From NCBI RefSeq assembly GCF_002259485.1, contig NZ_NPGA01000019.1:470404-534403 (forward strand): 64,000 nt of DNA, written 5' to 3'. This stretch comes from Rhodococcus sp. 14-1411-2a. GTDB taxonomy: Bacteria > Actinomycetota > Actinomycetes > Mycobacteriales > Mycobacteriaceae. The notes below the pieces were generated by a model. The model was not told where the DNA came from. It ran no database searches and saw only the letters and a program-made list of their open reading frames with translations. The translations under genes and the position numbers were made by a program. The stretch's first letter is position 1; every line of letters starts with the position of its first letter. Below are positions 24,980 to 34,845 of the stretch, one piece after another.

Positions 24980-27142
24980 ATGGCGTTTGCATCCGAACAT
25001 CCCGTTGTCGCGCACTCCGAGCACCGTCCGGTAGGCGCAATCGAGCGCACCGGACCGGCGTTCGAGGTCGTCAGCGAACACACGCCGGCAGGCGATCAGC
25101 CGACCGCCATCGCCGAGCTGGAACGGCGGATCAAGGCGGACGAGAAGGACGTCGTACTGCTCGGTGCCACCGGTACCGGTAAGTCGGCCACCACTGCCTG
25201 GCTCATCGAGAAGCTGCAGCGCCCCACTCTGGTGATGGCACCGAACAAGACCTTGGCGGCGCAGTTGGCGAACGAACTGCGAGACATGTTGCCCAACAAC
25301 GCAGTCGAATACTTCGTCTCGTACTACGACTACTACCAGCCCGAGGCGTACATCGCGCAGACCGACACCTACATCGAGAAGGACTCGTCGATCAACGACG
25401 ATGTCGAGCGGCTGCGGCACTCGGCGACGGCATCTCTGCTCTCGCGCCGCGATGTGGTCGTGGTGGCGTCGGTGTCGTGCATCTACGGTCTCGGTACCCC
25501 GCAGTCCTACGTCGATCGGTCGATCGAGCTGGAGGTCAACGTCGAAGTGCAGCGTGACGCGCTGCTCCGGTTGCTCGTGGACGTGCAGTACACCCGCAAC
25601 GACATGGCCTTCACCCGCGGATCGTTCAGAGTTCGTGGTGACACGGTCGAGATCATTCCGTCCTACGAGGAACTGGCGATTCGCATCGAGTTCTTCGGCG
25701 ACGAGATCGAAGCGCTGTACTACCTCCATCCGCTGACCGGCGACATCGTTCGGCAGGTCGATTCGGTGCGCATCTTCCCGGCCACGCACTACGTTGCCGG
25801 GCCGGAGCGGATGGAACGGGCCGTCAAGGACATCGAAGCCGAACTCGAAGGTCGGCTCGCGGAGCTGGAGGGCAAGGGAAAGCTGCTCGAGGCTCAGCGG
25901 CTGCGGATGCGGACGCAATACGACCTGGAGATGATCAAGCAGGTCGGGTTCTGCTCGGGTATCGAGAACTACTCGCGGCACATCGACGGACGCGGTGCAG
26001 GTACCGCGCCTGCCACGTTGATCGATTACTTTCCCGAGGACTTTCTGCTCGTCATCGACGAGTCTCACGTGACGGTTCCGCAGATCGGGGCGATGTACGA
26101 GGGCGACATGTCCCGCAAGCGCAACCTCGTCGACTTCGGGTTCCGCCTGCCGTCCGCGACCGACAATCGGCCGTTGACGTGGGAGGAGTTCACTCAGCGG
26201 ATCGGTCAGACGGTCTACCTCTCGGCAACTCCGGGAAAGTACGAGCTGGGCCAGACCGGGGGAGAGTTCGTCGAGCAGGTGATCCGTCCGACCGGACTCG
26301 TCGATCCCAAGGTCGTCATCAAACCGACCAAGGGCCAGATCGACGACCTGGTCCATCAGATTCGAGAACGCGCGGAGAAGGACGAGCGTGTGCTGGTGAC
26401 CACGCTGACCAAGAAGATGTCGGAGGATCTGACCGACTACCTGCTCGAACTGGGCATTCGTGTCCGCTACCTGCACTCCGACATCGATACGCTGCGCCGC
26501 GTCGAACTGCTCCGGCAGCTCCGACTCGGCGAGTACGACGTGCTGGTCGGCATCAACCTGCTCCGTGAGGGTCTCGACCTGCCCGAGGTCTCGCTGGTGG
26601 CGATTCTCGACGCCGACAAGGAAGGCTTCCTCCGGAGCGGCACCAGCCTCATCCAGACCATCGGCCGTGCCGCCCGAAACGTCTCCGGCGAGGTCCACAT
26701 GTACGCCGACAAGATGACCGACTCCATGACCTACGCGATCGAGGAAACCGAGCGTCGGCGTGAGAAGCAGATCGCGTACAACAAGGAACGAGGCGTCGAC
26801 CCTCAGCCGCTGCGCAAGAAGATCGCCGACATCCTCGACCAGGTGTACCAGGAAGCCGAGGACACCGAGTCGGTCGTCGAAGTCGGGGGATCCGGGCGCA
26901 ACGCCAGCCGGGGTCGGCGAGCGCAGGGCGAGGCGGGCCGGTCGGTCAGCACCGGGGTGTACGAGGGCCAGGACGTCTCGTCGATGCCCCGCGCCGAACT
27001 GGCCGATCTGATCAAGAACATGACCGATCAGATGATGAACGCGGCACGCGAGCTCAAGTTCGAGCTCGCCGGCCGACTGCGCGACGAGATCCAGGATCTG
27101 AAGAAGGAGCTGCGCGGGATGGATGCAGCAGGCCTCAAATAG
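24980..27142 (+). CDS. uvrB: Excinuclease ABC subunit B
   Basis: The damage-verifying helicase-like subunit of nucleotide excision repair; it receives DNA from UvrA and recruits UvrC. The 720-residue product has Walker A GATGTGKS (62-69), the beta-hairpin region [20 protein letters not shown], the DExx motif VIDESH, helicase motif V/VI segments [16 protein letters not shown] and QTIGRAARN, and a C-terminal UVR domain (about 680-715, [20 protein letters not shown]) that binds UvrC. Start ATG 24980 gives the family's N-terminus ([17 protein letters not shown]). uvrA lies 10 kb downstream, as in related genomes. Confidence 0.97.
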   Translation: MAFASEHPVVAHSEHRPVGAIERTGPAFEVVSEHTPAGDQPTAIAELERRIKADEKDVVLLGATGTGKSATTAWLIEKLQRPTLVMAPNKTLAAQLANELRDMLPNNAVEYFVSYYDYYQPEAYIAQTDTYIEKDSSINDDVERLRHSATASLLSRRDVVVVASVSCIYGLGTPQSYVDRSIELEVNVEVQRDALLRLLVDVQYTRNDMAFTRGSFRVRGDTVEIIPSYEELAIRIEFFGDEIEALYYLHPLTGDIVRQVDSVRIFPATHYVAGPERMERAVKDIEAELEGRLAELEGKGKLLEAQRLRMRTQYDLEMIKQVGFCSGIENYSRHIDGRGAGTAPATLIDYFPEDFLLVIDESHVTVPQIGAMYEGDMSRKRNLVDFGFRLPSATDNRPLTWEEFTQRIGQTVYLSATPGKYELGQTGGEFVEQVIRPTGLVDPKVVIKPTKGQIDDLVHQIRERAEKDERVLVTTLTKKMSEDLTDYLLELGIRVRYLHSDIDTLRRVELLRQLRLGEYDVLVGINLLREGLDLPEVSLVAILDADKEGFLRSGTSLIQTIGRAARNVSGEVHMYADKMTDSMTYAIEETERRREKQIAYNKERGVDPQPLRKKIADILDQVYQEAEDTESVVEVGGSGRNASRGRRAQGEAGRSVSTGVYEGQDVSSMPRAELADLIKNMTDQMMNAARELKFELAGRLRDEIQDLKKELRGMDAAGLK

Positions 27143-27161
27143 GTTCGGTTACGGTTCAACG

Positions 27162-28028
27162 ATGGACGCAACCACCGCCGGCCGCACCTCTCGCGCGCTC
27201 GAGCTCATTCACTCGATGACCTATTTCCTTCCAGAGACGCAGGACGCTCTCGTCGCCGCAGGGTTGCCGCCGCGGGCCTGCTATTTCGCGGGCCGGGCAG
27301 CGCCTCTGGGGCGGGTCGGTGCAGGTGTCGTCACCGCTACGTTCTACAACTTCAATCGTGAACTGATCGCGCCGCTCATTCCGGCCGCCTGGGATATCGC
27401 GTCGCCCGACGAGATCATGGCAATCCGGTACGACACGCTCGATGCCGCCTTCGCCCGATTGCTCGGGCCCGAGGTCCTGACGTCCGCGGACATGGCCGAG
27501 GCCGCAGACCTGGCATCGATCGCAGCCCGTGGCATTCCCGGTGACGACGGCCGACCCCTGTACGCCGCGTATGCCGAGCTCGACTGGCCGACAGCTCCGC
27601 ATCTCGTGCTGTGGCACGCCCTGACTCTGATCCGCGAATACCGCGGCGACGGTCACCTCGCGGCGCTGCAGACGGCGGGACTGAGCGGTCTCGAAGCACT
27701 CATCACCCATACCGCCACCGGCTACGGCTTCGAGAAGGAGTTCGCCCGCAAGCGTCGCGGATGGTCGACCGAGCAGTGGGACGGGGCGGTCGCGTCTCTG
27801 GCCGACCGTGAGCTGCTCTCGTCCGACGGTGCGCTGACCCAGGACGGGAAAGATCTCCGTACGTTGGTCGAGGACATCACCAACGACCTCGCCGTTGCAC
27901 CGTGGGCCGCCCTCGGCGAGGACGGTGCCGCTCGGCTGGTTTCGCTCGCGACGCCGTGGCGCGAGACGATCGTCGGTGCGGGCGTCATTCCGGATGGTGT
28001 GTTCGGGCCCGCGATCAAGAAGAAGTAG
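27162..28028 (+). CDS. SCO6745-like protein (HTH_67 family)
   Basis: A 288-residue protein of the actinobacterial SCO6745-like family. The signature PPRACYFAGRAAPLGRVGAGVVTATFYNFN occupies roughly residues 41-70 and is followed by APHLVLWHALTLIREYRGDGH near 150 and an HTH-like C-terminal section (WSTEQWDGAVASLADRELL). Members look like winged-helix or all-helical proteins of unknown function, and a heme or small-molecule role has been suggested only by inference. Start ATG 27162, 20 bases after the uvrB stop, suggests co-transcription with uvrB. Its end is only six bases from the convergent ABC permease gene. Confidence 0.8.
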   Translation: MDATTAGRTSRALELIHSMTYFLPETQDALVAAGLPPRACYFAGRAAPLGRVGAGVVTATFYNFNRELIAPLIPAAWDIASPDEIMAIRYDTLDAAFARLLGPEVLTSADMAEAADLASIAARGIPGDDGRPLYAAYAELDWPTAPHLVLWHALTLIREYRGDGHLAALQTAGLSGLEALITHTATGYGFEKEFARKRRGWSTEQWDGAVASLADRELLSSDGALTQDGKDLRTLVEDITNDLAVAPWAALGEDGAARLVSLATPWRETIVGAGVIPDGVFGPAIKKK

Positions 28029-28034
28029 CCCGCC

Positions 28035-28892
28035 TCAGCTGGTGATGTCCTTGGTGCCGAAGCGTCGCCACGCGATCAACCCGAACAGTGCCGCGTACGT
28101 GACGGCCGAGAACGAACCGACCACCATGTCGTTCCAGTCGATGCTCGTGCCGAATGCATCGATCCACGAATTGGCGTAGTGCCCGGGCAGGTAGTTGCGG
28201 AGTGATCCCAGTGCCGTGATCTGGTCGAGAATCTGCATCAGAATCGACGTCATCACCGCACCGCCGACGGCCCCGAGAGGGGCGTCGGTGAGCACGGACA
28301 GCAGCATGGCCAGGCCCGCGACCCACAGCAGGTTGATCCCGATGTAGGCGACCGCGATCAGCAGCCGTACCAGCGAGGTGCCGTAGGGCAGTCCTTCACC
28401 CAGCGGGGTGATCAGCGATTCCGCGCCGTACATCACGGTGCCGATCAACAGCGACACCCCGACGAGCACCAGGATCGCAACACTGGACAGCGTCGCCGAC
28501 ACCAGTGCCTTCTGCGTCAGCAGACGACTCCTGGGCACGGGAATGGCCAGCAGGTACCGCAGGCTCGACCACGAGGCTTCGCTTGCCACCGAGTCGCCGA
28601 AGAACAGGGCCACCACCACGATCAGCAGAAAGCCCACGGACATGAACAGAGCGAAGACCGTGAAGTTCATGCCACCGCGGGTGCCGAGCTCGATGAGCCC
28701 ATCGGCATCCGAGTCCGCACTCGAGCTGCCGACGGTGAAGGCGATGGCGAGAATTACCGGCAGCAGCGCCAGGAAGCCGATCGCCAGCTGAGTGCGTCGA
28801 CGACCCAGTTGCCTGCGTAGCTCGGTACGGAACGGCAAGGTGCTACCGCCGGTGTATCCGGCAGCGCGCCCGTCTGCGTGTGTGGTGCTCAT
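28035..28892 (-). CDS. ABC-2 type transporter permease
   Basis: A 285-residue membrane protein with six predicted spans: about residues 38-55 (LAIGFLALLPVILAIAF), 78-98 (VFALFMSVGFLLIVVVALFF), then spans starting near 135, 185, 210 and 255. After the first coupling segment (SVASEASWSSLRYLLAIPVPRSR) the layout fits ABC-2 exporters (ABC2_membrane / NatB type). It is the membrane partner of the preceding hydrolase-ABC fusion, which it overlaps by four bases (ATGA), so the two are translationally coupled. The N-terminus (before TELRRQLGRRRTQ) is cytoplasmic. The exported substrate is unknown. Confidence 0.88.
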   Translation of the reverse strand: MSTTHADGRAAGYTGGSTLPFRTELRRQLGRRRTQLAIGFLALLPVILAIAFTVGSSSADSDADGLIELGTRGGMNFTVFALFMSVGFLLIVVVALFFGDSVASEASWSSLRYLLAIPVPRSRLLTQKALVSATLSSVAILVLVGVSLLIGTVMYGAESLITPLGEGLPYGTSLVRLLIAVAYIGINLLWVAGLAMLLSVLTDAPLGAVGGAVMTSILMQILDQITALGSLRNYLPGHYANSWIDAFGTSIDWNDMVVGSFSAVTYAALFGLIAWRRFGTKDITS

Positions 28893-31744
28893 GAACGATC
28901 CTTGCTGGTGGAAGACCCTGGGGTGTCTCGGTGGACGAGGTCGAGGAACACGTCTTCGAGGCGCGTCGATTGCGAGAATCCGCGCACCGAGATCCCCGCG
29001 GTGACGAGCTCTCGGATCACGACGGCGGCATCGGCGTCGGTCAGGTCGACGGTCACCGTGCCGTCGTCGACGATCACTGCGCCCTCGTGGCCGGAGGTAC
29101 CGAGCACCGACTGCGCGCGGGCGGCGTCGTCGACCCTGATCTCCGTTTGTCCGCCTGCCGCGGTCAGTTCGCGCACAGTGCCGGAACTGATCACCGATCC
29201 GCGATTCATGACGACCACGTGGGTGCAGGTCTGCTCCACTTCGGCGAGGAGATGGCTCGACACCAACACGGTTCGTCCGGTCTTCGCGTAGTTGATCAGC
29301 ACGTCGCGCATCGTCCTGATCTGCGGTGGGTCGAGTCCGTTGGTCGGCTCGTCCAGGACCATCAGATCCGGCAACCCCAGCATGGCCTGGGCGATGGCGA
29401 GCCTCTGCCGCATGCCTTGGCTGTACGACTTGACCTTGCGTTCGATCGCGGTGCCGAGGTCTGCGATCTCGAGGGCTTCCTCGACATGGGCGTCCTCCAT
29501 CGGGCGACCTGTCGCTTCCCAGTACAGCCGCAGATTCTGTGTTCCGGTCAGGTGCGGCAGAAAGCCCGACCCCTCGACGAAGGAGCCCAACCTGGACAGC
29601 ACCGGTGCTCCTGGCGTCACCTTGTGGCCGAAGACCCTGATGTCACCACCGGTGGGAGTGATCAGGCCCATCAACATGCGCAGGGTGGTGGTCTTGCCTG
29701 CACCGTTCGGCCCGAGCAGACCCAGAACCTGGCCCTGCTTCACCTCGAAGCTGACGCCGTCGACTGCGCGAAAGCCGTTGGAGTACGTCTTGGCCAGATC
29801 GGTGATCACCAGAGGAGTGTCGATCAGACTCTCGTCCACTTCGGCGACCGCGCGGCGTCTGGTCCGCACGACCCCGGTCACGATCGCACCGGCGACCGCG
29901 AGCAGGACGATCCCGATGCCTATCAGTGGTGCCACCGGAACGGTGCTGTTGGCGCTCGCTTCCGCGGGGACGGTGGGCAACGCGATGGTGTTGTCGGTCA
30001 TGGCCACGCTGAACTGTGCGGGTTCGAGCGGCACGGCGTACGCCTGATCGGTGGTGGAGATGCTCAGTTCGAGGCGATGACCCTGCTGGACGAGGTAGCT
30101 GATGCCCGGCAGGGCAACGGTGACATCGACGGGATCGATGCCCTCGGTGTCGGGCAGGCGGATCGCCGAGACAGCCCCGCCCGGAAGCGTTCTCGTGCCG
30201 TTCGGCGCAACGTCGTAGAGCTTCGCGAACAGGACCGCTTGACCCGGCGAGGCCAACGACGCCACCCGCAGATTCACCCGCGGCACACCGGTGACCGTCA
30301 CGGACGAATCGACGGGTTCGCTGGTGAACGTTGCAGACTGGCCCGGCAGGTCCGCGGTCAGGGCTGCTCCGGCCCCGGTCGATCCCAGGGTCGAGAGCAC
30401 CGAGCCCAAACCGGGTATCGACGAGATCGCCGACGGCGACGCTCCGGGCGGACGGATGATCGACTGGTTCTCCGCAGCGGGAGTGAACGTCAGCGATCGA
30501 GTCTCGGTGGGGTCGGAGTCGGGGATGAGCCCCGGGTAGTCGGGAGCCGTCATTCGGCGGTTGCGGTCGCCACCGCGCTCGTCGGCTGCCCGCTGAGTGG
30601 AGTAGACGAACGGCTGGCTATCTGCAGCAGCATCGCTCTCACGCAAGGTCGTGTCGAAGAAGTCGGCGATGGCCTGATCGCTCGTGCCGTCCGTCCCACC
30701 TGCGTCGTGACCGCCGTCGAACCATCGCACGGTGACGTTCCCACCGGCCGCCGCGATCTGACGAGCCGTCGCGTCGGCCTGATCCAGACCGAACAGCGTG
30801 TCCTGGCTACCCTGAACCAGCAGGGTCGGCGCGGTGATGTTCGACGCCACCGCGACCGGCGAGTGGGCCGTGAGCAGATCGAGGAGCTGTTGGCTGGGTA
30901 TTCCGGTCACTGCGGACTGGGCGTAGGCGTCGCAGAACTCGGGTGCGAACCGTCCGCAGGCGGATGTCTCCTCGGCGGTGCCCGCTTGGGTGCCGTCGGT
31001 GCCGTTTCCGTCGCCGGCCGGTGCTGCACCGGACGCGCCCACTCCGAAGAACACTCCCGCCCAGCCGCGCTTGAGGACGCCGGGTCCGCCGTATTCGGCA
31101 GCTGCGGGGGTGGCGGTGTCGCCGAGGGCCTCTCGGCCCTCGGCGGAGGTGACGCCGTAGTTGGGGAACAGCGCCTGACCCAGGTCGTTCCAGGTGATCG
31201 CTGCGGCTATCGAATCGATCCGGGGGTCGGTGCCGCCTGCGCTCAGAGCCAGTGCGCCGCCGTACGATCCGCCGGCGACACCCACGTGCGGGTCACCGGG
31301 GGCGTCGAGTTCCACCTCCGGTTGTTCGGCGAGCCAGTCGATGAGTTCGCGTGCGTCGGCGACCTCGCGGTCGGGGTCGTTGAGAGAGATCGATCCCGTG
31401 CTGTCGCCGAACCCGCGTGCACTGTAGGCGAGCACGGTGTACCCGCGGGCTGCGAGGTCACGTGCCTCGCCGTCGACCGAGTCCTTGCTGCCGCCGAAGC
31501 CGTGGGCGAGCAGCACCGTCGGAGCGGGGGTGACGGCGGGGACGTACAGACGAGCGTCGATGTCGACGGTGCCCGTCGATCCGGGGCTGTCCGGTAGCGT
31601 GATGCGCGCATCACGCGTGGATGTGTCGGCGCTCGAATCCTGGGGGAGGAGTACGAATGCGAGGGCGGCTACAGCCAGAACCGCAATCACGGCGGCACCG
31701 ACAGTCATGGCCCGTCTCGACAGTGGCGGGCGGGGAATCGGCAT
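28889..31744 (-). CDS. Exported alpha/beta hydrolase (CocE/X-Pro peptidase type) fused to ABC ATPase
   Basis: A 951-residue two-part protein. Residues 14-33 are a membrane anchor after RR, so the next part is outside. Residues 60-370 are an alpha/beta hydrolase: HGFGGS, nucleophile elbow GGSYGG (Ser160), Asp315 in QGSQDTLF, His346 in DGGHDAG. Residues 415-600 resemble the X-Pro dipeptidyl-peptidase C-terminal beta domain. Residues 605-627 are a second membrane span, followed by RTRRR. Residues 645-950 are a cytoplasmic ABC ATPase: Walker A GPNGAGKTT (678-686), signature YSQGMRQ (774-780), Walker B LMVLDEP (794-800). Charges fit an outside hydrolase and inside ATPase. Its partner permease overlaps by four bases. 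The upstream TTG 31753 start lacks a ribosome-binding site; ATG 31744 is preferred. Confidence 0.9.
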   Translation of the reverse strand: MPIPRPPLSRRAMTVGAAVIAVLAVAALAFVLLPQDSSADTSTRDARITLPDSPGSTGTVDIDARLYVPAVTPAPTVLLAHGFGGSKDSVDGEARDLAARGYTVLAYSARGFGDSTGSISLNDPDREVADARELIDWLAEQPEVELDAPGDPHVGVAGGSYGGALALSAGGTDPRIDSIAAAITWNDLGQALFPNYGVTSAEGREALGDTATPAAAEYGGPGVLKRGWAGVFFGVGASGAAPAGDGNGTDGTQAGTAEETSACGRFAPEFCDAYAQSAVTGIPSQQLLDLLTAHSPVAVASNITAPTLLVQGSQDTLFGLDQADATARQIAAAGGNVTVRWFDGGHDAGGTDGTSDQAIADFFDTTLRESDAAADSQPFVYSTQRAADERGGDRNRRMTAPDYPGLIPDSDPTETRSLTFTPAAENQSIIRPPGASPSAISSIPGLGSVLSTLGSTGAGAALTADLPGQSATFTSEPVDSSVTVTGVPRVNLRVASLASPGQAVLFAKLYDVAPNGTRTLPGGAVSAIRLPDTEGIDPVDVTVALPGISYLVQQGHRLELSISTTDQAYAVPLEPAQFSVAMTDNTIALPTVPAEASANSTVPVAPLIGIGIVLLAVAGAIVTGVVRTRRRAVAEVDESLIDTPLVITDLAKTYSNGFRAVDGVSFEVKQGQVLGLLGPNGAGKTTTLRMLMGLITPTGGDIRVFGHKVTPGAPVLSRLGSFVEGSGFLPHLTGTQNLRLYWEATGRPMEDAHVEEALEIADLGTAIERKVKSYSQGMRQRLAIAQAMLGLPDLMVLDEPTNGLDPPQIRTMRDVLINYAKTGRTVLVSSHLLAEVEQTCTHVVVMNRGSVISSGTVRELTAAGGQTEIRVDDAARAQSVLGTSGHEGAVIVDDGTVTVDLTDADAAVVIRELVTAGISVRGFSQSTRLEDVFLDLVHRDTPGSSTSKDRS

Positions 31745-31928
31745 GGAAACCAATGTATGTGAGTGGCGCGGATCGTGTTGTTCCCCAAGTTCACGTGCCG
31801 ATCGGCCGGTTCCGGCTAATGTCAGCGAATCAGTCCCCGGACCACGTTTTTCGGTCCTGTGACTTGCACCAATCGAGTTCGAGCAGAAGTGTCACATCTG
31901 TGTGTGTGACCGACAAATGGAGGAATGA

Positions 31929-32381
31929 ATGAGCGCCTACCGCACCGTCGTCGTCGGGACCGATGGCTCCGAATCGTCACTGCGGGCAGTGGAGAAGGCC
32001 GCGGCGTTGGCGGGAGACGCCGCTGCCACCCTGGTGATCGCTTGTGCGTACTACCCGGCCGATCCGAAGGACACGTCCGCTGCCGCCGACGCATTGCGCG
32101 AGGACGCCTACCAGATCACCGGATCGGCACCGACGCGTGAGATTCTGCGCACGGCGCGCGAGCACGCCACCAAGGCCGGTGCGAAGAACATCGAGGAGAA
32201 GGCGATCGTCGGTGCTCCCGTCGAGTCGCTGCTGGCACTCGTGGACGAGGTCAAGGGTGACCTGCTCGTCGTCGGCAACCGCGGCCTGAACTCGTTGACG
32301 GGCCGTCTGTTGGGTTCGGTTCCGTCGGACGCCGCTCGCAAGTCCACCTGCGACGTTCTGATCGTGCACACCGTCCGTTGA
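31929..32381 (+). CDS. Universal stress protein, UspA family
   Basis: A 150-residue single-domain Usp with the Rossmann-like fold: RTVVVGTDGSESSLRAVEKA at the N-terminus and the ATP-binding motif near the C-terminus, GNRGLNSLTGRLLGSVP (G2xG9xG(S/T) pattern), followed by CDVLIVHTVR. It is the likely counterpart of M. tuberculosis Rv1636, which binds cAMP and ATP in published work; cAMP binding here is an inference. GGAGGA stands four bases before ATG 31929. It is a single gene, divergent from the hydrolase-ABC gene and ended by a strong hairpin shared with helD. Confidence 0.94.
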   Translation: MSAYRTVVVGTDGSESSLRAVEKAAALAGDAAATLVIACAYYPADPKDTSAAADALREDAYQITGSAPTREILRTAREHATKAGAKNIEEKAIVGAPVESLLALVDEVKGDLLVVGNRGLNSLTGRLLGSVPSDAARKSTCDVLIVHTVR

Positions 32382-32394
32382 GTGCACGCTGCAC

Positions 32395-32441
32395 ACACCA
32401 CCGGCCCGCTCTGTCGAATCGACGGAGCGGGCCGGTGGTGT
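32395..32441. terminator. Bidirectional terminator between the Usp gene and helD
   Basis: A 17-bp perfect stem (32395-32411 with 32425-32441) whose loop itself can pair further (GTCG-AAT-CGAC). It lies between two convergent genes and is 10 bases from the helD stop. Confidence 0.8.
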
Positions 32442-32451
32442 ATGCGGTTCT

Positions 32452-34773
32452 CTAGGCTTCCGGCTCGAACGGCTGCAGCGCCGAGAGCTCACCCGGTAGT
32501 GCGTCCGCGTGCACGACGCCGAGTCGCTGAGTCGCTCGGGTGAGCGCCACGTACAGGTCGTTCATACCCTTGACCGAATCCGCCACGATGGCACCGGGTT
32601 CGACGATCAGCACCGAGTCGAATTCCAGTCCCTTGGCGTCCTTGACCGTCGATACGGTGACCAGTTCCGATGCCAGATGGCGGAATCGGTCGACGTGGCC
32701 TGCGGGAACCAGCACGGCACTCAGGCCTGGGCGAGGGTGCTCGGCCACTCGCTTCTCGACCGCGGTGATCAGATCGTCCGGTGCCACTCGTTGGGCCCAC
32801 GGTCGTACCCCGGTGCTGCGGATGGACCGCGGCTCGGACTGCTCGGGGTCGATGGCAGCCAACACGTCGTGTGCCACCGTCATGATCTCCGACGGTGTTC
32901 GATAGTTCACCGTCAGTTCGGTTCGCTTCCAGCGCTTGGCCACATACGGTTCCAGAACCGAACCCCACGACGAGGTACCGGCGGGATCACCGGTCTGCGC
33001 CGTATCGCCCACCAGTGTCATCCACCGATTCGGTATGCGCCGCATGACCATTCGCCACGCCATCGCAGAGAGTTCCTGCGCTTCGTCGACGATCACGTGC
33101 CCGTAGGTCCACGTTCGGTCACCGGCGGCCCGTTCGGCCGTCGTGAGTCGTTGGCCCGAATTCTGCCGTCGCGCAAGCTGATCGGCGTCGATGAGGTCGT
33201 AGGCCATCAGGATCTCCGGGTCGAGTTCGTCCTCGAGGTCCTGAGGTGCCGAACCGGTCAGGATGTCCAGGGCACCCTGGGCGTCGGCGATCTGGCCGCG
33301 CCACTGACGTTGTGCCTGTTCACGTTCGGCCGCGTCGTCGACGCCGAGTAGCTCGGCGAGTTCGTCGAGCAGGGGAGCGTCGGCCGACGAGAACCCGTGG
33401 CCTCGGCGGACGAGGGCTTCGCGCTCCATCTCGTCCAGTGCAGGCGCGGCCGAGGCGATTTTCTCGGGCGAGGCGAACAGGTCGCGGAGAACCTGCTGGG
33501 GAGACAGATCCGGCCACAGTTCGTCGACGGCGGCCATGACGTCCCGGTCCTCGCGCATCTCGTCGCGCATGTCCGCGATGTCGTCGGCGCTGAGCAGGCT
33601 GGACCCGTCGACGAGGTTCTGTCCGAGTTTCGCTGCCAATTGGTTGGCCAACTGGTCGATGACCGAGGACACGAACAGCGGACGAGCCAGGTTGTGCGGT
33701 CGCCGGGACGAGCGGGCACGGCCGCGAGCCCTGGTGACGATCTTGCGATCGAGCGTGATGTCGTAGGTGTCGAACTTCAGCCGACGGGGCTGCGCGGGAA
33801 CTTCCTGACGGTCGCGTACCGCTTGCGTCAGCACCTCCACCATCGACAGCCTGCCCTTGACCTCGGTCGCCACGGCCGAGTCCTCGCGTTGCGCACGGAC
33901 TCCCGGGTAGAGGTCGCCGATCGTGGACAGCAGCACGCCCGTCTCGCCGAGTGACGGCAGCACCTGACCGATGTAGTCGAGGAACGTGGCGTTGGGTCCG
34001 ATGATCAGCACGCCGCTCTTACCGAGCTGCTGACGGTAGGTGTAGAGCAGATAGGCGGCGCGGTGCAGCGCGACGGCAGTCTTGCCGGTCCCCGGTCCGC
34101 CCTGAACCACCAACACACTGCGATGCTGCGATCGGATGATCGCGTCCTGCTCGCTCTGGATCGTCTCGACGATGTCGTTCATCTGACCGGTACGTGCGGC
34201 ATCGAGCGCCGAAAGCAGCGCGCCTTCGCTCGCGACGCCGCCTGCCACGGCGGCATCGTTCGACGATCGGGCGGAGTTCAGGTCGAGGAATTCGTCGGCG
34301 ATCGATGTCACTCGCCGGCCGCGGGTACGAATGTGTCTGCGCCGCAACACGTTTTCGGGTGCGGCGGGCGTCGCCAGGTAGAACGGCCGGGCCATCGGTG
34401 CTCGCCAGTCGAGCAGCAGTGTCTCGTAGTCGTTCTTGTCGTCGAGAATCCCGACGCGGCCGATGTATCGCTCGGGCCGGTCGTCGACCTTGGGGTCGAG
34501 GGTCTCGGGATCGAGGTCGATGCGCCCGAAGCACAGTCCGTTCTCGGCGGCGTCGTACTTGGCGATGTCCTCTGTGTACATCTGGTTGAACGATTCCCGT
34601 TCGCTGCGGGCCTGCGGGGTGCCGCCGGTCTCCAACAGCACTGCGCGCAGTCGGTTCGCGGCATACTCGCGTAACGCGTCGAGCTGCGTGTACAGCCGCG
34701 TCAGATGCGCCTGCTCTAAGTCTTCTTCGAGCGGCACCACGGAGTCGCTCGATGTGTGGCCGTCGTCCGGCAA
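32452..34773 (-). CDS. helD: HelD-like RNA polymerase-associated ATPase (UvrD/Rep-like)
   Basis: A 773-residue superfamily-1 ATPase. The N-terminal coiled coil (about 14-45, LEEDLEQAHLTRLYTQLDAL) is the arm that enters the RNA polymerase secondary channel in HelD. Then come YIGRVGI and LLDWRAPMARPFY (family-specific), Walker A GGPGTGKT (225-232), a helical insert, motif II VIVDEAQELSAM, motif III LVGDTAQTGD and motif V TVSTVKDAKGLEFDSV. HelD pulls RNA polymerase off DNA and recycles it; actinobacterial relatives (HelR) can protect against rifampicin. The start is TTG 34773, with GAGGAG five bases upstream. No rifamycin-associated element is visible upstream. Confidence 0.9.
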   Translation of the reverse strand: MPDDGHTSSDSVVPLEEDLEQAHLTRLYTQLDALREYAANRLRAVLLETGGTPQARSERESFNQMYTEDIAKYDAAENGLCFGRIDLDPETLDPKVDDRPERYIGRVGILDDKNDYETLLLDWRAPMARPFYLATPAAPENVLRRRHIRTRGRRVTSIADEFLDLNSARSSNDAAVAGGVASEGALLSALDAARTGQMNDIVETIQSEQDAIIRSQHRSVLVVQGGPGTGKTAVALHRAAYLLYTYRQQLGKSGVLIIGPNATFLDYIGQVLPSLGETGVLLSTIGDLYPGVRAQREDSAVATEVKGRLSMVEVLTQAVRDRQEVPAQPRRLKFDTYDITLDRKIVTRARGRARSSRRPHNLARPLFVSSVIDQLANQLAAKLGQNLVDGSSLLSADDIADMRDEMREDRDVMAAVDELWPDLSPQQVLRDLFASPEKIASAAPALDEMEREALVRRGHGFSSADAPLLDELAELLGVDDAAEREQAQRQWRGQIADAQGALDILTGSAPQDLEDELDPEILMAYDLIDADQLARRQNSGQRLTTAERAAGDRTWTYGHVIVDEAQELSAMAWRMVMRRIPNRWMTLVGDTAQTGDPAGTSSWGSVLEPYVAKRWKRTELTVNYRTPSEIMTVAHDVLAAIDPEQSEPRSIRSTGVRPWAQRVAPDDLITAVEKRVAEHPRPGLSAVLVPAGHVDRFRHLASELVTVSTVKDAKGLEFDSVLIVEPGAIVADSVKGMNDLYVALTRATQRLGVVHADALPGELSALQPFEPEA

Positions 34774-34845
34774 AGGGTCTCCTCGGGAGTTCGGCCGAGG
34801 CGAAGATATCGCCTCGAAATCAGCCAGAGCAGTCTACGCCGCACA

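Noticed and set aside
24902..26698. Upstream extension of the DUF402 frame across uvrB (780 codons in total)
   Set aside because: Only the part from 24901 down matches a family; the rest is the antisense of uvrB.
31839..31857. GGACC-N9-GGTCC before the universal stress protein gene as a DosR/DevR box
   Set aside because: The spacing and flanks do not match the GGGACT-TT-AGTCCC-type consensus, so I do not call it.
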